DNA of 64,000 nt from Limonium bicolor (lineage: Eukaryota > Streptophyta > Magnoliopsida > Caryophyllales > Plumbaginaceae). The position numbers and the translations under genes are program-made. The number at the start of each line of letters is the position of its first letter. The stretch's first letter is position 1. The stretch lies in the NCBI GenBank assembly GCA_023374045.1, contig CM041782.1, positions 186,142,925-186,206,924 of the forward strand, in the 5' to 3' direction. The notes below the pieces were generated by a model. The model was not told where the DNA came from. It ran no database searches and saw only the letters and a list, made by a program, of their open reading frames with translations. Below are positions 25,304-39,057 of this stretch, in pieces.

Positions 25304-28300
25304 TTTAATACCCCGGACCTGATAATGGTGATTTAGTTACTCTAATAAAATTTATTAAGGGCCTAATTGTGCCTAGAGAGTATTGGTAAAAAGAATAAAA
25401 CCAAAAGAAAAGAGAAAATGTGTTAAACGCGAAAAACGCTAAAATGCGCATTAAATTTAAATAAGAGATATATGATCTCGTAAGGGTCCGAGATGGATTC
25501 CTAAGGCTTGGTTAGGCCTAATTAGTATACGGGGATGATTCCCGAAGAAAACGGATCCAAATAATGGATTAAAACGCTAACGGAGTTTTAAGCACGTTTT
25601 TCGAGGAAAACGTGACTTTAAGTGGTCAAACGGACCCGTAAAAATTATAGTTGATTAAATAACTATAATTAAGTATTAATGGAAGCTTAGTAACCATTAA
25701 AATTAATTAAACGGCAAAATTCCGGAAAACGGGCCCGGTAAATGAATAGTGTCGAAAACGAGAGACAAAACGCGTTTAATTCGAAAAGACGAAAAACGAC
25801 CCGGGCTATTAATTAATGTGGGCCGGTTTTAATTAATAAGTGTACACCCATTAATAGCTTGCTAGCTATTAAGTAATAACAAGACAAATAAGTAAATAAA
25901 GCAATAGTATAAAGTAAAAGTAAAAAGTAAGTTACTTACCTCTCACCTCCCTTCCTTCTTCCTTATTTCTCACGTACTGCCCCAGCTCTCTGTGAGCTTC
26001 TTCTTCATCCTCTGTAATTACCGATTCGAGAAGGCAAGCAAACAGCCCCTCTTCTTCCTCCTCTAACTTGCTCATTTCTTCACCGAATCGCACAAAAATA
26101 GTACCGTTAGATTCGTATCGGCGAGGGCTACGTTTTGTACCCCTCAAAATCTTGTTTCCTCCACCTTCACTTCCATGGGTGTTGGAGCTTTTGAAGCTAG
26201 AAGAGCTTATTTTGACTCTCCATCATCTCCTTAATGCGCTAAGGTAAGAATATAAGCAAAAGCTCATCATTCCTAGCTTGTTCTTCCAATTTTGGGAAAA
26301 AAATTCTCCACGTTGAAAATTTCCCCATTTCAGCCGTGAGCTCCTTGCTCTTGTGGAAGCTTGGGAACTCCATCAATTGATTGCCAAGCCATCCTTTTGA
26401 ATACTCTAAGGTAATATCTAAGCTAGAGCCTAAAAACTAGTTTTTGAAATACTAGTTTTTGTATGGAAAAATTGAATTAATGAGCTTGAAATGTGTGTAT
26501 GGGGATATGATTGTAGATGGCAATCTAGACCCCCTTGTGTGTTGTGAAAACAAGAAGAGAAAGAGGGAGCAAAAGAAAGAGGAAGAAGAGAAGGAAAACC
26601 GAAAACAAACAAGGTAAAGCTCACCTTGTGTGGTTTTTATTTGACTCGTAAAACAGATTTGAGAATTGATTTAATGTCCTTGAATTGGTGTAGTCTTGGT
26701 ACAACAATATTGAGTGGGAATGAGGATGTTTAAGGTTGTTTAAGTGTGAGAAATAAGCTTGGGAACTAAGCTAGTTTATTTGTGTGAACAATGGGAATTT
26801 GATGTGTTATTGATGCCTAAACAAAACAGGGGTGAAGATTGTGTTTGTGAGTATATTTAGTGTGGTGAAAATGCTTAGGAAAGCAAGTAAGTGCTGTCAA
26901 AATTCACCTAGGAATGGATAGTCTTGAGTGTTTTATGTTAAGGAAGAAACTAGGTGTGTTTAAGGGATTTAAGTGGTTGGTTAATGATTTGGAAACCAAA
27001 CTAAGGAGAAGTGTGTATGAGGAGAAGAAATAATGTCAATGGAAGTGCTGGAAATGGCACTGTTTGAATGGTAAAAGAAGTTACCAAATCTGTTACAAGA
27101 GTTAAGGGAAAACAAGGAAACTAGTTGTGAAAGTGTAAGTGAGTTTTAAGTGAAATTAACTAGAGTTTGTGTGTGCACTTGGTGCTTAGTTTAAGGTGGT
27201 TTATGTGAGTAATTAAGTGCTAAAACATGTAGATTATAAGTGGGAAAGATTGGAAAGACAATGGTGAAAGAAAGAGGTTGTAACAGATTTGGAAAATGCC
27301 AAATCTGTCAAAACTGCAGCAGGGTCCGGGACTTGGTCCATGGACAAGGTCCCGGACCACCCCCTAAAATAAGGTCGAGAGTTTACCCTGCACTTGGTCC
27401 GGGACTTGGGGTAAGGACAAGGTCCCGGACCACCCCATTTAAATAGGCCGAGACTGAACATTCATGCTGGTCCGGGACTTGGGATAAGGACAAGGTCCCG
27501 GACCATGGTAGGAAAACAACCCGAGAGTTTAGTAATGCTTTGGTCCGGGACTTAAGATAGGGACCAAGTCCCGGACCACCCCCAGAAACCTACAGAGAGC
27601 ATTTTAAAGGTTTTAAATGATGGGGGTTTGAATGTTAATGATGTTATAAGATGTTAAGGCCTTGTTTGGTGACATGTAAAGGCCCTAGGAAGTGTAAGAA
27701 AGTGTTAGAAGTGATTGAGAAGTGAGAACTCAAATTAACTAGAGTAAAACCGAGTTAACGGGATAACGGGGTAATACGGGAATAACATTTAATTATGTTC
27801 CGTATGAGCTTAGTATTAATAATAATGTTTGAAACGTTATCAGAGGATCGTGTGTGACCCGAGCAAGGTGAGATGACACAGTAAAAGTAAAAACCCCGGT
27901 GAAAGGTATGATTTTCTCATACTCCGCGTGCTAACCGAGTTACGTTGATTTGTGTGTTTGTGTGCCGGCTTAATCAAGATTAAAGCATGAAAATAATCCC
28001 TTGTTTGATTATGTATGCCTTGTTGTATGTTGAATGAGCTAACATACTTGTATGCCGGTGTGGTCTAACATAGTGAATGGACCGATAGTGAGTAACGTTT
28101 GGCTAGAGACCCATAGATCGGGTCGACGCTTGTGATAACGAAAACGTGCAAACACACAAAACTATCCGTTAAAGTATAACGATAACGCAAACATATGAAC
28201 TCCCTAGAATGTGAGGAGAAGTACGGGTTGAGTAAATACCCGATAATGGTTAGAAAACCACATTGAAACAATCCACGAAACAAATGAGAGTGGAAAGATA

Positions 28301-29655
28301 AGTGAACCTCCTTCAAGAGGATTTAAGATAGTTCGAAGATGTGAACCAGTGAAGAAGGTAAAAGAGACCTGAGGGATTAGCAACTCCCTTGAGACATGGT
28401 CGACCTCCTATATGAGGATTTTACCTGGTATATGCAAGTAACCGAAAGTATGAGTAAAGTAAATGTATGGGTAACTCTTAAAACCTAAGATTAACCGAAC
28501 TAAAGTAATGTTCCCAAGTCATTAGAAACATCGAGAGTGATGCTTCTAGACTAATATACATGATATTATTATAACTCCGAGAGAGGAGTGTATGGGAACG
28601 AGAGTAGAGTAGTCGGACCTAAGTAAAAGAGATAGGAACTAAGAGAGAGTTCCGTGAGCTAGTTGAACCTTCCCACCATGCTAGACCCAGAGTAGGGTCG
28701 AAACCGGGGAAGTAAGACTATGCTAGAGAGCCATGAGTTTTGGCCTAAGTATGTATTAAGAGTAACAAGCGTGACGTAGGAGACCTGTAGTGTCTCGAGA
28801 ATCTACAAGAGCTTGAGTATAAATAACCCAAGAGTGTGGGTGAGATAATGAGTATAAATAACCCAAGAGTGTGGGTGAGATAATGAGTGTAAATAACCCA
28901 AGAGTATGGGTGAGATAATGAGAATAAGTAACCCGAGAGTGTGGGTGAGTATAGTACGAGTAGCCCAAGAGAATGGGTGTGTATATGAATAAGTAACCCG
29001 AGAGAGCGGGTGAGGTATTGGATAAGTAAACAAGGCATAGTGAGGAATAACCCTCAAGGCCTAAGAGTAACCAGATACCACTAACAACCTTGTTATGTTA
29101 GTTAGGAATCGTGTTCCGTGATCGGATGTAGATTCCTTGAGTAATACACATATATATTGTATTGCTATGATGCATGTTGTTTGACTAATGAACTCCATGT
29201 ATATCCGACAAAAGTAGTCGGCGTACCCCGGTTAGCGCTCGGGGTATGCGAATTTCATATGCAGCGTTAAGCTGAGCCCCTAGGGGCGATGTTTTTATTT
29301 TACAGGTACACCGAAGATGTTACCGTTCGAGAGTAGGACGGGGTCGGTGGGTCGCATGGGTAGTAGTTTTAATTACTTATGTATTGAAGGAGGTGTAAGA
29401 CCGAATATGTTGTCGGCATCCATTCATTGTAGACTCGGTATAGTAAAGAAATGATTTGAGTATTGAATTTGTGTTGTGTACTCGGTTGTTCCAGTTCATC
29501 AGACCGTTACGGTATGTAAGGAAGGCCTGGTTAGCCATATGGGTGGCTATTGGCGTTGTTTCACCCCTCGTTGTAATTAGAGTTCCGCTGCGTGAGTAAG
29601 AGTAATTGGTGACAATTTATGAGGTAATGAAGAGCTTAACGGTTGGGGTGTTACA
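25304..29655 (+). repeat. A2 3' LTR
   Basis: It begins TTTAATACCCC against the polypurine tract and ends GGGGTGTTACA at 29655. It is nearly identical to the 5' LTR. Differences include a short duplication near 26267 and the indel cluster between about 27500 and 28100. The hairpin array starts at 27323, 27396, 27469 and 27542, with unit 4 intact. The 35-bp repeat lies at 28815-29014. Confidence 0.85.
27323..27577. repeat. Hairpin array in the A2 3' LTR (4 units, period 73 bp)
   Basis: Same array as in the 5' LTR with exact 73-bp steps. Unit 4 has an intact 5' arm GGTCCGGGACTT here, whereas the 5' LTR copy has two changes in it. Confidence 0.85.
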
Positions 29656-30702
29656 CTACATACATACATGCTTTCATTCACGATACTACAATACTACACA
29701 AGGTATACATACATACACAAGTACAATATATGCTTGGAAGACAATACAAGTCTACCAATACTTACTTACCATCTTCCAGAATACACATACACAATACATA
29801 CTCATACATCTCAATACGCAATACGGAGATACACTTCTCCAATTCACACAGAAGGCTTGTTAGCTTCTTTACACACCCGGGTTAATCGGGTGTTCAATAA
29901 TGTTTACTCAAGGTCAATGACTTACGACAGTCGAGACCGATACACATACAATACTTACTTCTTACTTACTTAATCAAGTCAAGTCGGTATGACCTCCGGG
30001 CAGGGATTACTACATCCCACCACCGGGCTTTAAGATGGCCCACTAATCCAGGATGATACCCATTCAAGGGGATTGGTCCATGGAAAAGATTACAGCCAGG
30101 ATTTGGATCCAACCTCTTGTGTTTCCTTATCCTCACGCGTGGCCGAAACTATTCGGACTTCTACTCATTCCATTACTCATTACTCATGTCAGGAGTTAGA
30201 TTGTTAGGAATTAGTAGAAGTCAGTACTTCATTTCCACACATCCATACAATACACAAGTACACATTACATACACATACCCTTCATTCTCATTCATACATT
30301 TCATGAATTATACAAACTAAATGTTCAAGAAGATACAATCAAGAACAAAATAGTTCAAACACGATTAAGTGCAATAAAAGTCCGATTCGTGTATTTATCT
30401 TATTGGTGATCACATAAGCACACAAATCGGGGTAACCAAGTTAGGATACAGGGCAGAAGAAATCATACCTTTTTACCAGAATTTACTTTACCATGTCACC
30501 TCACACTCCTCGGGTTGTTCTCGAACCACTGACAACATTTCAAGTGGTTCTATTAATATTAAGATACTATGGTATGTAAAACTAATACTCCCGTAATTAA
30601 CCCCGTTATCCATTAACTTTAGTTTTACTCAAGTGTGCTTAACTTTCTTACCTTCATTACTTTAGCACTAACGCCTTACTCATGCATATATATATATGTA
30701 TG

Positions 30703-30739
<37 letters not shown>

Positions 30740-33240
30740 AATGTATATATATATATATTATATATATGTATATATGTACATATGTATTTATATATATTCA
30801 TCTAATTAAATTTTAATTTTTTTTTTACAAAGGCCGACGACCCACTCTGGGTAGGTCGCCTGGGTGGGTCGGCTGCAGAGAGTACCCAGGTTACAGAATT
30901 CGGCCCGACCGACCCAGTCTCGGGTAGGTCGCCTGGGTAGGTCGGCTGCAGAACCCCTTTTAATTATCTACTTTGGACTCCAAATTTACCTCAATTCTCA
31001 CCCAATATTTTCCTACTCATTTCCACATGTTTCTTACATGTTTAAAAACTAATTAAATCCTCTAATTCACCTTAGTTCATCCATCAAATTCATTTTCACT
31101 TCTAAATCAACTTACACAATTTTTCTCACTTCTTCTTCAACACATGCAACAGTTTTTGTTTCTTTTGCTACAGATTTTTAAACCAACATCTACCCTCCAA
31201 TACTTCCTCTACCAATGCCACTCCTAGCATTCTAATTGTATTATCTCACCATCCTACTTCCATCCCATTACCTAGCTCTTCTCCAAATCTGTTTCAAGGT
31301 ATCAAACTACTCACCTTAAGTCCTCCAAATACAATTAATTCCTCCTAGTTTCTCCAATGTGTTTTAACACTTCTTGCTACAGCTTTTACACTCTTTTATT
31401 CACATGCTACTACTACCATTCCATAGTTACTAATCATCTCTACTAACTCCAATACACCCCTTGGTTTTTTCCCATTATTTAACTCTCTTTCCAAATCTGT
31501 TTTCAACATGATTAATCACTCATAACTACTACCAAAACACACCCAGTTTTTGTCTAGGTTATTCCCTCTCCGTATACATCTAAGTCCTCTAATTTCCATA
31601 CAAATTTGGGCAGAGGTTCCCCTATATTTTTAACATTACCCACACATTGTTTCTGCTCACAAATGCCCATTCATACAACCTGTTTACTCAGGCATCAATG
31701 CTCACATTTCAACTCCATCACAACACAATAAATTTCCTGCACATACACATTTACTTCCCAATGTTCTACCCAAGCTTTTAAACATCATTTAAAAACTTCA
31801 AAACTGTTACATTACCATTCCTCATTATACTACAACATACTCATTACTCATTACTCATTACTCAATACATTACTCATTTTTACTACTCAAAATCTGTTAC
31901 ATTACACAACGCAAAACTAGTTCAAGGTGAGAGACTTTACCTTGTTCTTTCTAGTTTCCTTTCTTTCCTTTCCTTCTCTTCCTTTATTCTTTCCTTTCTT
32001 TCCTTCTTGTTCTCGGTCTCAAATGGAGTTCACACACCCATGCTACAGCCCATACATTCCACCATTCAATACAAAAACTAACCCTTAACCATTCTTCAAG
32101 TTTTAATGTAGGTTTTAGGGTTTAGAAATTACATTACCTTGAAAGGGTGTAGGTAGTGTTTGGAATGGCTCAAGAACAAGATTCCAACTCCACCAACAAT
32201 GCCAAAATCGGCTAGAGTACAAGGAACAACAAAAGTTTAGTTTCCAAATTTCGTTTTACCCACAAGGGCTAGAAAAAGATGGAGTTTTGAGAATATTTTT
32301 ACCTCAAAGTAACAAGGAGAAGAAGGTGGTTCTAATGGTGGTCTTGAAGCTCCAAATGGGGCATACCCATGAAAACGAAAGTGCTCCTTTCCGGATTTTG
32401 AAAAGAGGGAAGTGTTCCTCTTGATGAGAGGAAGACAATGGTGTAATTTGGGGTTTAAGGGAGTAACAAGAGGATAGAAGTAGTGTTTTGTGTGGGTTTG
32501 TTCAAAACTCCATTGTTGTCGCTGGAGAAGGAAGAAAGAAATAGAGAGTGAGGGGGAAGGGGCTGCTACGTGAGTGAAGAAATGAGAGGATAGGAGAGAG
32601 AGAGTGTGAGTGGTAGAGTAATATATGTTACTTTTTGCTTTTGAAATGCTTTTGTCTCTTGTGAATAAAAAGAGAATAGAGAGTGTGTGTGAGAGAGAGC
32701 AAATCGTGACACACACAGCCCATGTGGGTTTTAGAATTCTATTTACAACATTGGACACATAAGTTTTGGTTATTTATGTTTCTACCCCACAACTTCCCGT
32801 TTTTGACAGTTTTTACAATTGCTCGTTTTATTGATTTTATTGGTTCTCAAGCTTCACTAATATTTATTAATGATTATTTAGTTGACCAAAATTTTTACGA
32901 GTCTATTTGACCCGCTTAAAGACACGTTTTCCCGGTTACCTCGAAAAACGCGCTTTAAGGTTCTATTAGCGTTTTAATTCATTATTTGGATCCGTTTTCT
33001 TCGGGAGTTGTTCCCATATATTATTTAGGTCTTATTAAACCTTTGGAATCCATATAATACGCTATCCGGGGTCTCATACCTCCTATGGTTATTTAACGCT
33101 TATTTAGCGTTTTTCGTTTTTTAAGCGTTTCTTTATTTCTTTTGGATTTATTTTCCTCACCAATACTACTTAAGCATTATTAGGCTCTTAACAAGGATTA
33201 GAATAATCTTAATCACTATATTTAAGTTTGGGGTATTTCA
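29656..33240 (-). repeat. B 3' LTR (truncated at the A2 boundary)
   Basis: It aligns with the right LTR of B from about 39512 to 43036. The junction with A2 lies within LTR sequence. It ends GGGGTATTTCA at 33240, the complement of a canonical TGAAATACCCC start. An AT dinucleotide tract at about 30685-30780 varies in length between the LTRs. The 173-codon minus-strand frame at 32237-32758 is sense to B and largely kept in the right LTR with a 6-bp difference, but the two LTRs are copies of one sequence, so this is not evidence for a protein. Confidence 0.75.
30832..30951. repeat. Hairpin array in the B 3' LTR (2 units)
   Basis: Two GC-rich inverted repeats; the shared core GTAGGTCGCC recurs at 30851 and 30924, a 73-bp step. 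Unit 2 has arms CCGACCGACCCAG and CTGGGTAGGTCGG, one mismatch, in about 41 nt. The sequence is unlike the GGTCCGGG arms of A1 and A2. Confidence 0.75.
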
Positions 33241-36200
33241 ATCTACCCCCCTTACGAACTTTGTCCTCAAAGTTGCTCGAGGTCATGGGGTTACTATACT
33301 TACTCATCCATACTCATCTAATGCCAAAGCCATACATTCTTCCTCCTTACCAATCCCAAATCCGTTACTCAAGGTTCCTACATACTATACCATACCATAC
33401 CATACTAATGCACAATAATTACTCCAATCCGCATTACTACCGACCATCCGGTTCCTCATTACCAATTTATACATACATACAATGCCAAGCTATTCCCAAA
33501 GCAATGCAATACACATTACAATCCCGCAGGCACTCAGGTCATCTAGACACAGGACTCCTCTATGTCCCGCTGCCCTTGGAATAATACAATATGATATACT
33601 ACTATCTTCTCCGTATAAGCTTCTAACAATCCTTATTCTCATGTCTAAGAAAATTCTTTCACAACTACCAATCAGAATTCCTAAAACACAACTCCAAATT
33701 CCAATTTATATTCATTACTTCTATCCTGTGTGTGATTCTTGTGACCACTTGAGGGGAGCTTCAAGAATCATTCGACCCTGATGTGATCAGCATCAGTGTT
33801 GAACTATCTTTCCATCCAATTTGTGTTCGGTTCCCTTGATCTGATCAGGATCAAGTTCGACTTCCCACATCAGTTTCAAACAACAGATAATTCAATCATT
33901 TTCATTTTCTACCTTTTTACTCTTCCTAGTCATAATTACAATTTCATACAACTCCAAAGGATGGAATTCAGTCCATCAACCATTCTCAATCTACTTCCCA
34001 AATACTTTCCTCGGAATTCGATGCCTAAGTGCTCATTTCATCAACCTTCTCCACTTTCTTCCATTACCCTCGATTATCTCTACTATTCTGACTAGGGAAT
34101 ACCGTACTTATGAAATTCAGCTGTCCTCAATTTACTTCCAATAACGTACTTACGAATACACCACTCGTGGGCTACATTCCTCTACTACTCATAGTCAATC
34201 CGTACTACTTCTTTAAGAATACAATACTTGTGGAGCTCCGTCCACTACTCATTCTCAATTGTCTCAAGACAATCACCTAGGGAACTCAATTTCCTCTAGG
34301 TTATACATCGGTTTTATACCGACTCATGCATCGTAATACCATGTCTAACTTCAGATAGGCACACACTACAGGGATTATCGTTTCCCCAAGAGTTACTATA
34401 CTCCTCTTTACTAATACTTTTACACTGTGGTTACAAGATGGTTATATTCATCCTATGGTATTCGCATCTCTTGTGCCCAATTACCACAGTTACAATATGA
34501 ATGAATTCGTATGTTTATTTAACATAAGTACCAATCATCAATTCGATTCTCATTTGTGCTATGCACATTATAGTTTCTGTGTTTTGTTCATGAAACTTAC
34601 ATTAAGCGGTTTTCGCTCTACCCCCCTTAAAAGGGATTACGCCCACGTAATCTACCATATGTTACTATTAAACATTGGTTTGCTCGATTTGGGCAATCTG
34701 AAGCGTTTAGCTTCACTACGATATACTATACAATATGCTCTGGTCAAAGGGTCTTAACCATACCAATGGTTTAGTCTTTGCACCGAGGATTCCTATATGA
34801 GTTTATTTAACTCATAATTAATTCAGTTCTAGCCTATTAGGCTTCAAGGTATTAATAGCCATTCTTTCATACTTACTAGGTGTATTATATTTCCTAGCTA
34901 GGGCCCACTAGCTTCTGTTGCGCGACCCTGATAACTTGGGTTACTCACCCTTCATGTTATCCTTAATGTGCTATACATCACCTTTCTATCCCTCTATTGT
35001 GGAAATAAGGTTTACTAACAGTGTGGTATTCTTTTACCGCTGCTTGAACTCAATGAGTTTTAGATTGTAACCAGCTCTCTGGTAATCTATTACACGTACT
35101 ATTCGTACTCCCACGATTATTCCCTAAGTTCCTCCGACTTGTTGTCGGGCGAGGTTAAGTCACTACCTAGTTGTAGTGCTTCCTCTGTTGTCACTAGCTT
35201 CTGAATTACACCAGTTCTTCTGGTTCAGTACAAGTGTTCTTTGCTTGTATGACCTTGCATTCTCAATGCATCGGTCCAAGTACTTTCTTTAGTCTTCTTT
35301 CACCTTTTTATTCCAATGGGATTCACATCTTGTGATTGTTAGTGTGCTTACACTCTTCGTGCTTCTTTGGCCTTAGGCCGCACGGTTTGTTGTTAAGCTT
35401 GCTTGACTGGCTTATGCCATGTTGTTGGTGAAAGGAAGGTTTACTACGGTTTACATTTCCCATATTCCTAGCTATCGCATTAGATCATTACTGCGCGAGT
35501 GCAATACCAAAACACTCAGTCATACAGAGTGCAGAGGCGTAAACGCTTGGCAGTAAATCACTTATGTGATAGGGATGAATATTTCTGCTTGTCATCTCAT
35601 ACTTATACTTCGTGTCATTGTCTAACTACTTCCTCATAGCGGTCGCTTGTTGCGCACCGTATTCTTACTCACTATACAACATCGTTTTACGGTCTCCGTT
35701 ACTGTGGTAGCTTACCTTTACTCCTTGCCATTATCGTTGGCACCATTTCCTTATGGTGTACATACACTAGGAGGTTCCTAGTCATATGTATGACGGTTGT
35801 CGTAGTATACCGCAATACTATTATCTTCCCATTGTGGGGATGTTTTATTTCAATTTAGGTTTCATGTGTAGGTTAGCTTACCTCACATTACTTCCTCATT
35901 CATGATATAATTTACCAAGTATCTTGGTTGGTATGGATGAAGTAATTTGTCGGGTTACAAGCTCTCTTGAGCGCTGGTCATTCATGGTGTGCAATGTGCA
36001 TTCCCGTTGATTGTTTTGACAATTATTGTCTTTCAATGCTGAGCATTGGTTATAGGCTCTAGCTGTGTAGTTTTACTTGTATGTACATCACCGGGACATC
36101 CCAAGAAACTTCAAGGGTTTTCTGGTCCCGTTCTCCAGTTGGAGAGTACTCTGTCATTGGTAAATGAAGTTCTTGTTGAGGGGTTTGTCTCCACTCATAG

Positions 36201-39057
36201 GTCTAATGACAAAGTTTGCTATGTTAGTATTTATACAATGGTTCACCACATGCTTGGGTGCATGTGAAGTATACTTACTCCTTTAAGTCATAATGGTTTG
36301 GAATGTCTTTTCCTTGTTCGATCGCCTCTTGGCAATATTTATATGCGTAGTCTTTACTGTTGTAATAGATGGAAGCCTTTCTAAGGGTTCACATCGTCAC
36401 CACATTGGTGGTCTTTGGTTAACGAGGGGTACCTTCCCTTGGGTTCTCGTAGTGTCCAAGTGTGGACTAGGCCATTGTTGGCATTATAACGATTCCTATG
36501 CCTCTGTGTTATCATTTCTACAGAGGGCATGAAGAGTGATTAAAACTTAGTCAACTGTATACTATGATGCTCTAGTGACAGTGACGTTGAGGTAACCATT
36601 ACTCCAAGCCGCTCATTATGTCGAGCTTTAATTGGGTTGTTCAGTTGACGGTCTGTTTGTCGTATGAAGCAATATCTTTTGCAAGTCTTGTTATTAAATG
36701 GTGTGGTTTTGCAACCGTTAAGGTTTATATAACGTATTTGGTTTATGGCTTCTGAGCCCTGTTTCTGTAAGCTATGCTCTTTGCAAGCTGCTTATACATA
36801 TCTCCACTCCTCCTATACCCCATAGGTTGGAGGTATTACTGGGCTTCATGGCAAGTCGTGGCATCACGCTTCCGTTCATAGAAGGCCCCCTTCAAGCATT
36901 CTGATGTTAATCAGTGCTTTTAGTGGTTGAGGGTATTTTGTTATGTGAAATCCCTTCGTGTCCTAGCCGAGTATGCATTCTAGCTCCGTGCTCTCATTAG
37001 GATGCTTTATTCAACTGTTGTTAATTCAGACACCCTTCAATGATTGCTCCTGGGTGTTGCTAGTTATGCCGTTACATCCGGCTAATGTTTAAGATATGTG
37101 TGTCCTCTATACCACCTCGTGGTATCTAGTTTGAGCTATTCTCTTTTTGGGTTATAGCGTCTCCCGTTCTTGGTTAGACTGTTTGTACTTCCTCCTAGTG
37201 TTTAGACTAGGTTTAATATTCTCTCCAATGATGGATGATACTTCATGGTACTCTTGTGATTGCTCTTAGGAGACTCCGTCCCGTTTGTTGAGTATCGTGG
37301 TGTTCACCTTAGGCATCTGCCTTACTGTGTTCAGGCTGGGTATCCCTTCCAGCTGTCATGTATTTGTTTGACATCTTGAGGCATGTCCAATGTCTATACT
37401 TATTAGGCTGCGCTCTTTGCGCTTCCTAATTCTCATTCCTCATCTTCAGATGGATTCTCTGAGTTCTTTTATACTTGATCGCTTGTGGTGTCTAGTTGTT
37501 CTGGTCTGAACTTACTGATGGTCCGTAGAACAGAGTTGACTACTTCCCGTGTTTCGTACACTACATGTATACATACGTGGGGTACCATATTGATACGTTA
37601 CCACTTACCCGACTATCTGTCTGGCCCGCAAGCTCCTTCAGAGTGCGGTCGTCCCACATCCCGTAATTGGGTATACTCGTAGTGTTCGTCACACGCCTAG
37701 GTGAAGTATTCTATGGTCGACTCCTCTTGTATCAATCTATGATACTCACCGTAATTTTGTTGGTTTGGTTCCAATAATCCAAGGTTTTAAAAGAAGGTTG
37801 TGGTTTTGAAAGAAAAATTTGGGTTTTAAAATCATAGTTCGGTGTTAAAAGAAGTTCTACATGGCATAGCCATGTTGTGGTCTTGACCAAGTCCAGCTTC
37901 TCGCTGACTGGTATGTCCTTGATACCATGGTCAGGCCGTTAGGCCTTTCCAAGATTCCCTTCTTCCAGTTTTAGGATGTGTGATCCCATAGTTGCTTCAT
38001 TGTAGTCACGGTACATTACTATGTACCTGTGGTGTGTTAAAGTTCCTCTACATGTTCCTGTTCTTACTGCACTTGCCGTGGCAAGTGCGTGGTACTGTTG
38101 GTTTTTGGTTAAGCCTATACCGGTCTTGGTATGGCTTCCACTTGTATCTAATAGTCTTGTTGACTCTTCCCTTGATCATATTGATCTATGTTTGGGATAC
38201 TCGATCCTTTTAAGTAGCTTCTCGTTGATCTCGACATAGTTGTCTTGGTCGGGGTACGTCTCCAGTCCTAGGAGATCCCCATTTATTTAGTTTTGTGTTT
38301 TTCCTTGTTGCTCGTTCCCACTGGTTTACCGTGGTGATTGAGCCTTAGCTTGTCTAGGCACTACTCCCATAGTCCTATCGGTTCATATCCCGTGGATATC
38401 CTTGTAGCTGTGTAAGCTATGTCGGCCAGGTATTGTAACCTTTTGGCATTGTAATTTCGGAGTTAACCACTCCTGACTATGTCCTTAGTCAGCTAGCATA
38501 CCGTTGGTGGTATTACTTAGCTATTACTGTCCCGTAGACTCGTATCTCGGGCTTGTTCTGTTTCCTTTTTCCGCTCTGTTGCACGCTTAGTGCTTCTTTT
38601 CCTGCTGCTGATTGATTAGCCAGGTTTCGCGACTGCTAGGCATGTCGCCCCATGCTGTTGTAAGTTGTAGCCTCCTTATGGTTGGAGTGCTCATTCTACC
38701 GCCATTAAGTGCGGGTATTGTTGTTCAACCGGAATCCATCTCCGGGACTTCCAGTTCTTGGAATCTACTACGCGTCGGTTCTTGTTTACCGTGTGATTGT
38801 TTCACAACTGCCAGACCGGGTTTCCCCGAGTATGAGAAGGCTTTTCTTCTCTCTGGCGTCCTTTCCCAAGTTATACAGTGGGGATGCGGTGGGCGGGACT
38901 GGTATTGTAGGTACCGGTACTCACCGGTGGTTCTTAACTAGCATATCTCTAATGCTAACACTCAGCCCTTAGCCCTAAGCTTCTAATTCCTAACTCGGTA
39001 TTCCTAAACTCGGTATTTCCAGTCATCAGAGCGATACTTCGCTCTGATACCACTTTT
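33241..39057 (-). mobile_element. B interior, noncoding
   Basis: Conserved landmarks are the polypurine tract, AACTTTG/CAAAGTT at 33257-33274, CTTGATC/GATCAAG at 33835-33855, a CCCCCCTTAAAAGGG hairpin at 34620-34635, CCGCA..TGCGG at 37626-37648 and GCACTTGCC/GGCAAGTGC at 38069-38088. Frames at 36046-36532 and 38612-38972 are antisense to the element and not kept in A1 or A2. No protein domain is recognised. Confidence 0.7.
39025..39052 (-). promoter_or_regulatory. B primer-binding site in a perfect stem-loop
   Basis: The minus strand reads TGGTATCAGAGC at 39041-39052. The 24 bases 39025-39048 form the same 10-bp stem and 4-nt loop as in A1 and A2, although the surrounding interior has diverged. 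Confidence 0.9.

Larger units (their letters stand above)
15868..29655 (+). mobile_element. Element A2: complete plus-strand LARD-like Ty3/Gypsy element, 13.8 kb
   Basis: Two LTRs of 4404 and 4352 bp flank a 5032-bp interior. The 5' LTR is followed at 20276 by TGGTATCAGAGC, and the 3' LTR is preceded by a polypurine tract (AAGGGGGGTAGAT) and the AACTTTG/CAAAGTT hairpin at 25269-25286. The LTRs look nearly identical outside one 700-bp stretch, so the element is young. No polyprotein is encoded. LTRs of over 4 kb with a noncoding interior are the hallmark of LARDs (large retrotransposon derivatives). The flanking pentamers are TTAAC and CTACA, not a duplication, and the flanks belong to different families (A1 and B). 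Confidence 0.85.

Noticed and set aside
15863..29660. A normal 5-bp target duplication around A2
   Set aside because: TTAAC and CTACA do not match under any reasonable one- or two-base shift of the LTR boundaries.
32237..32758. 173-codon sense frame in the B LTR, present in both LTRs
   Set aside because: Both LTRs derive from one template, so conservation proves nothing. The N-terminal part is frameshifted in the right LTR, and no domain is visible. Families A and D have no equivalent frame.
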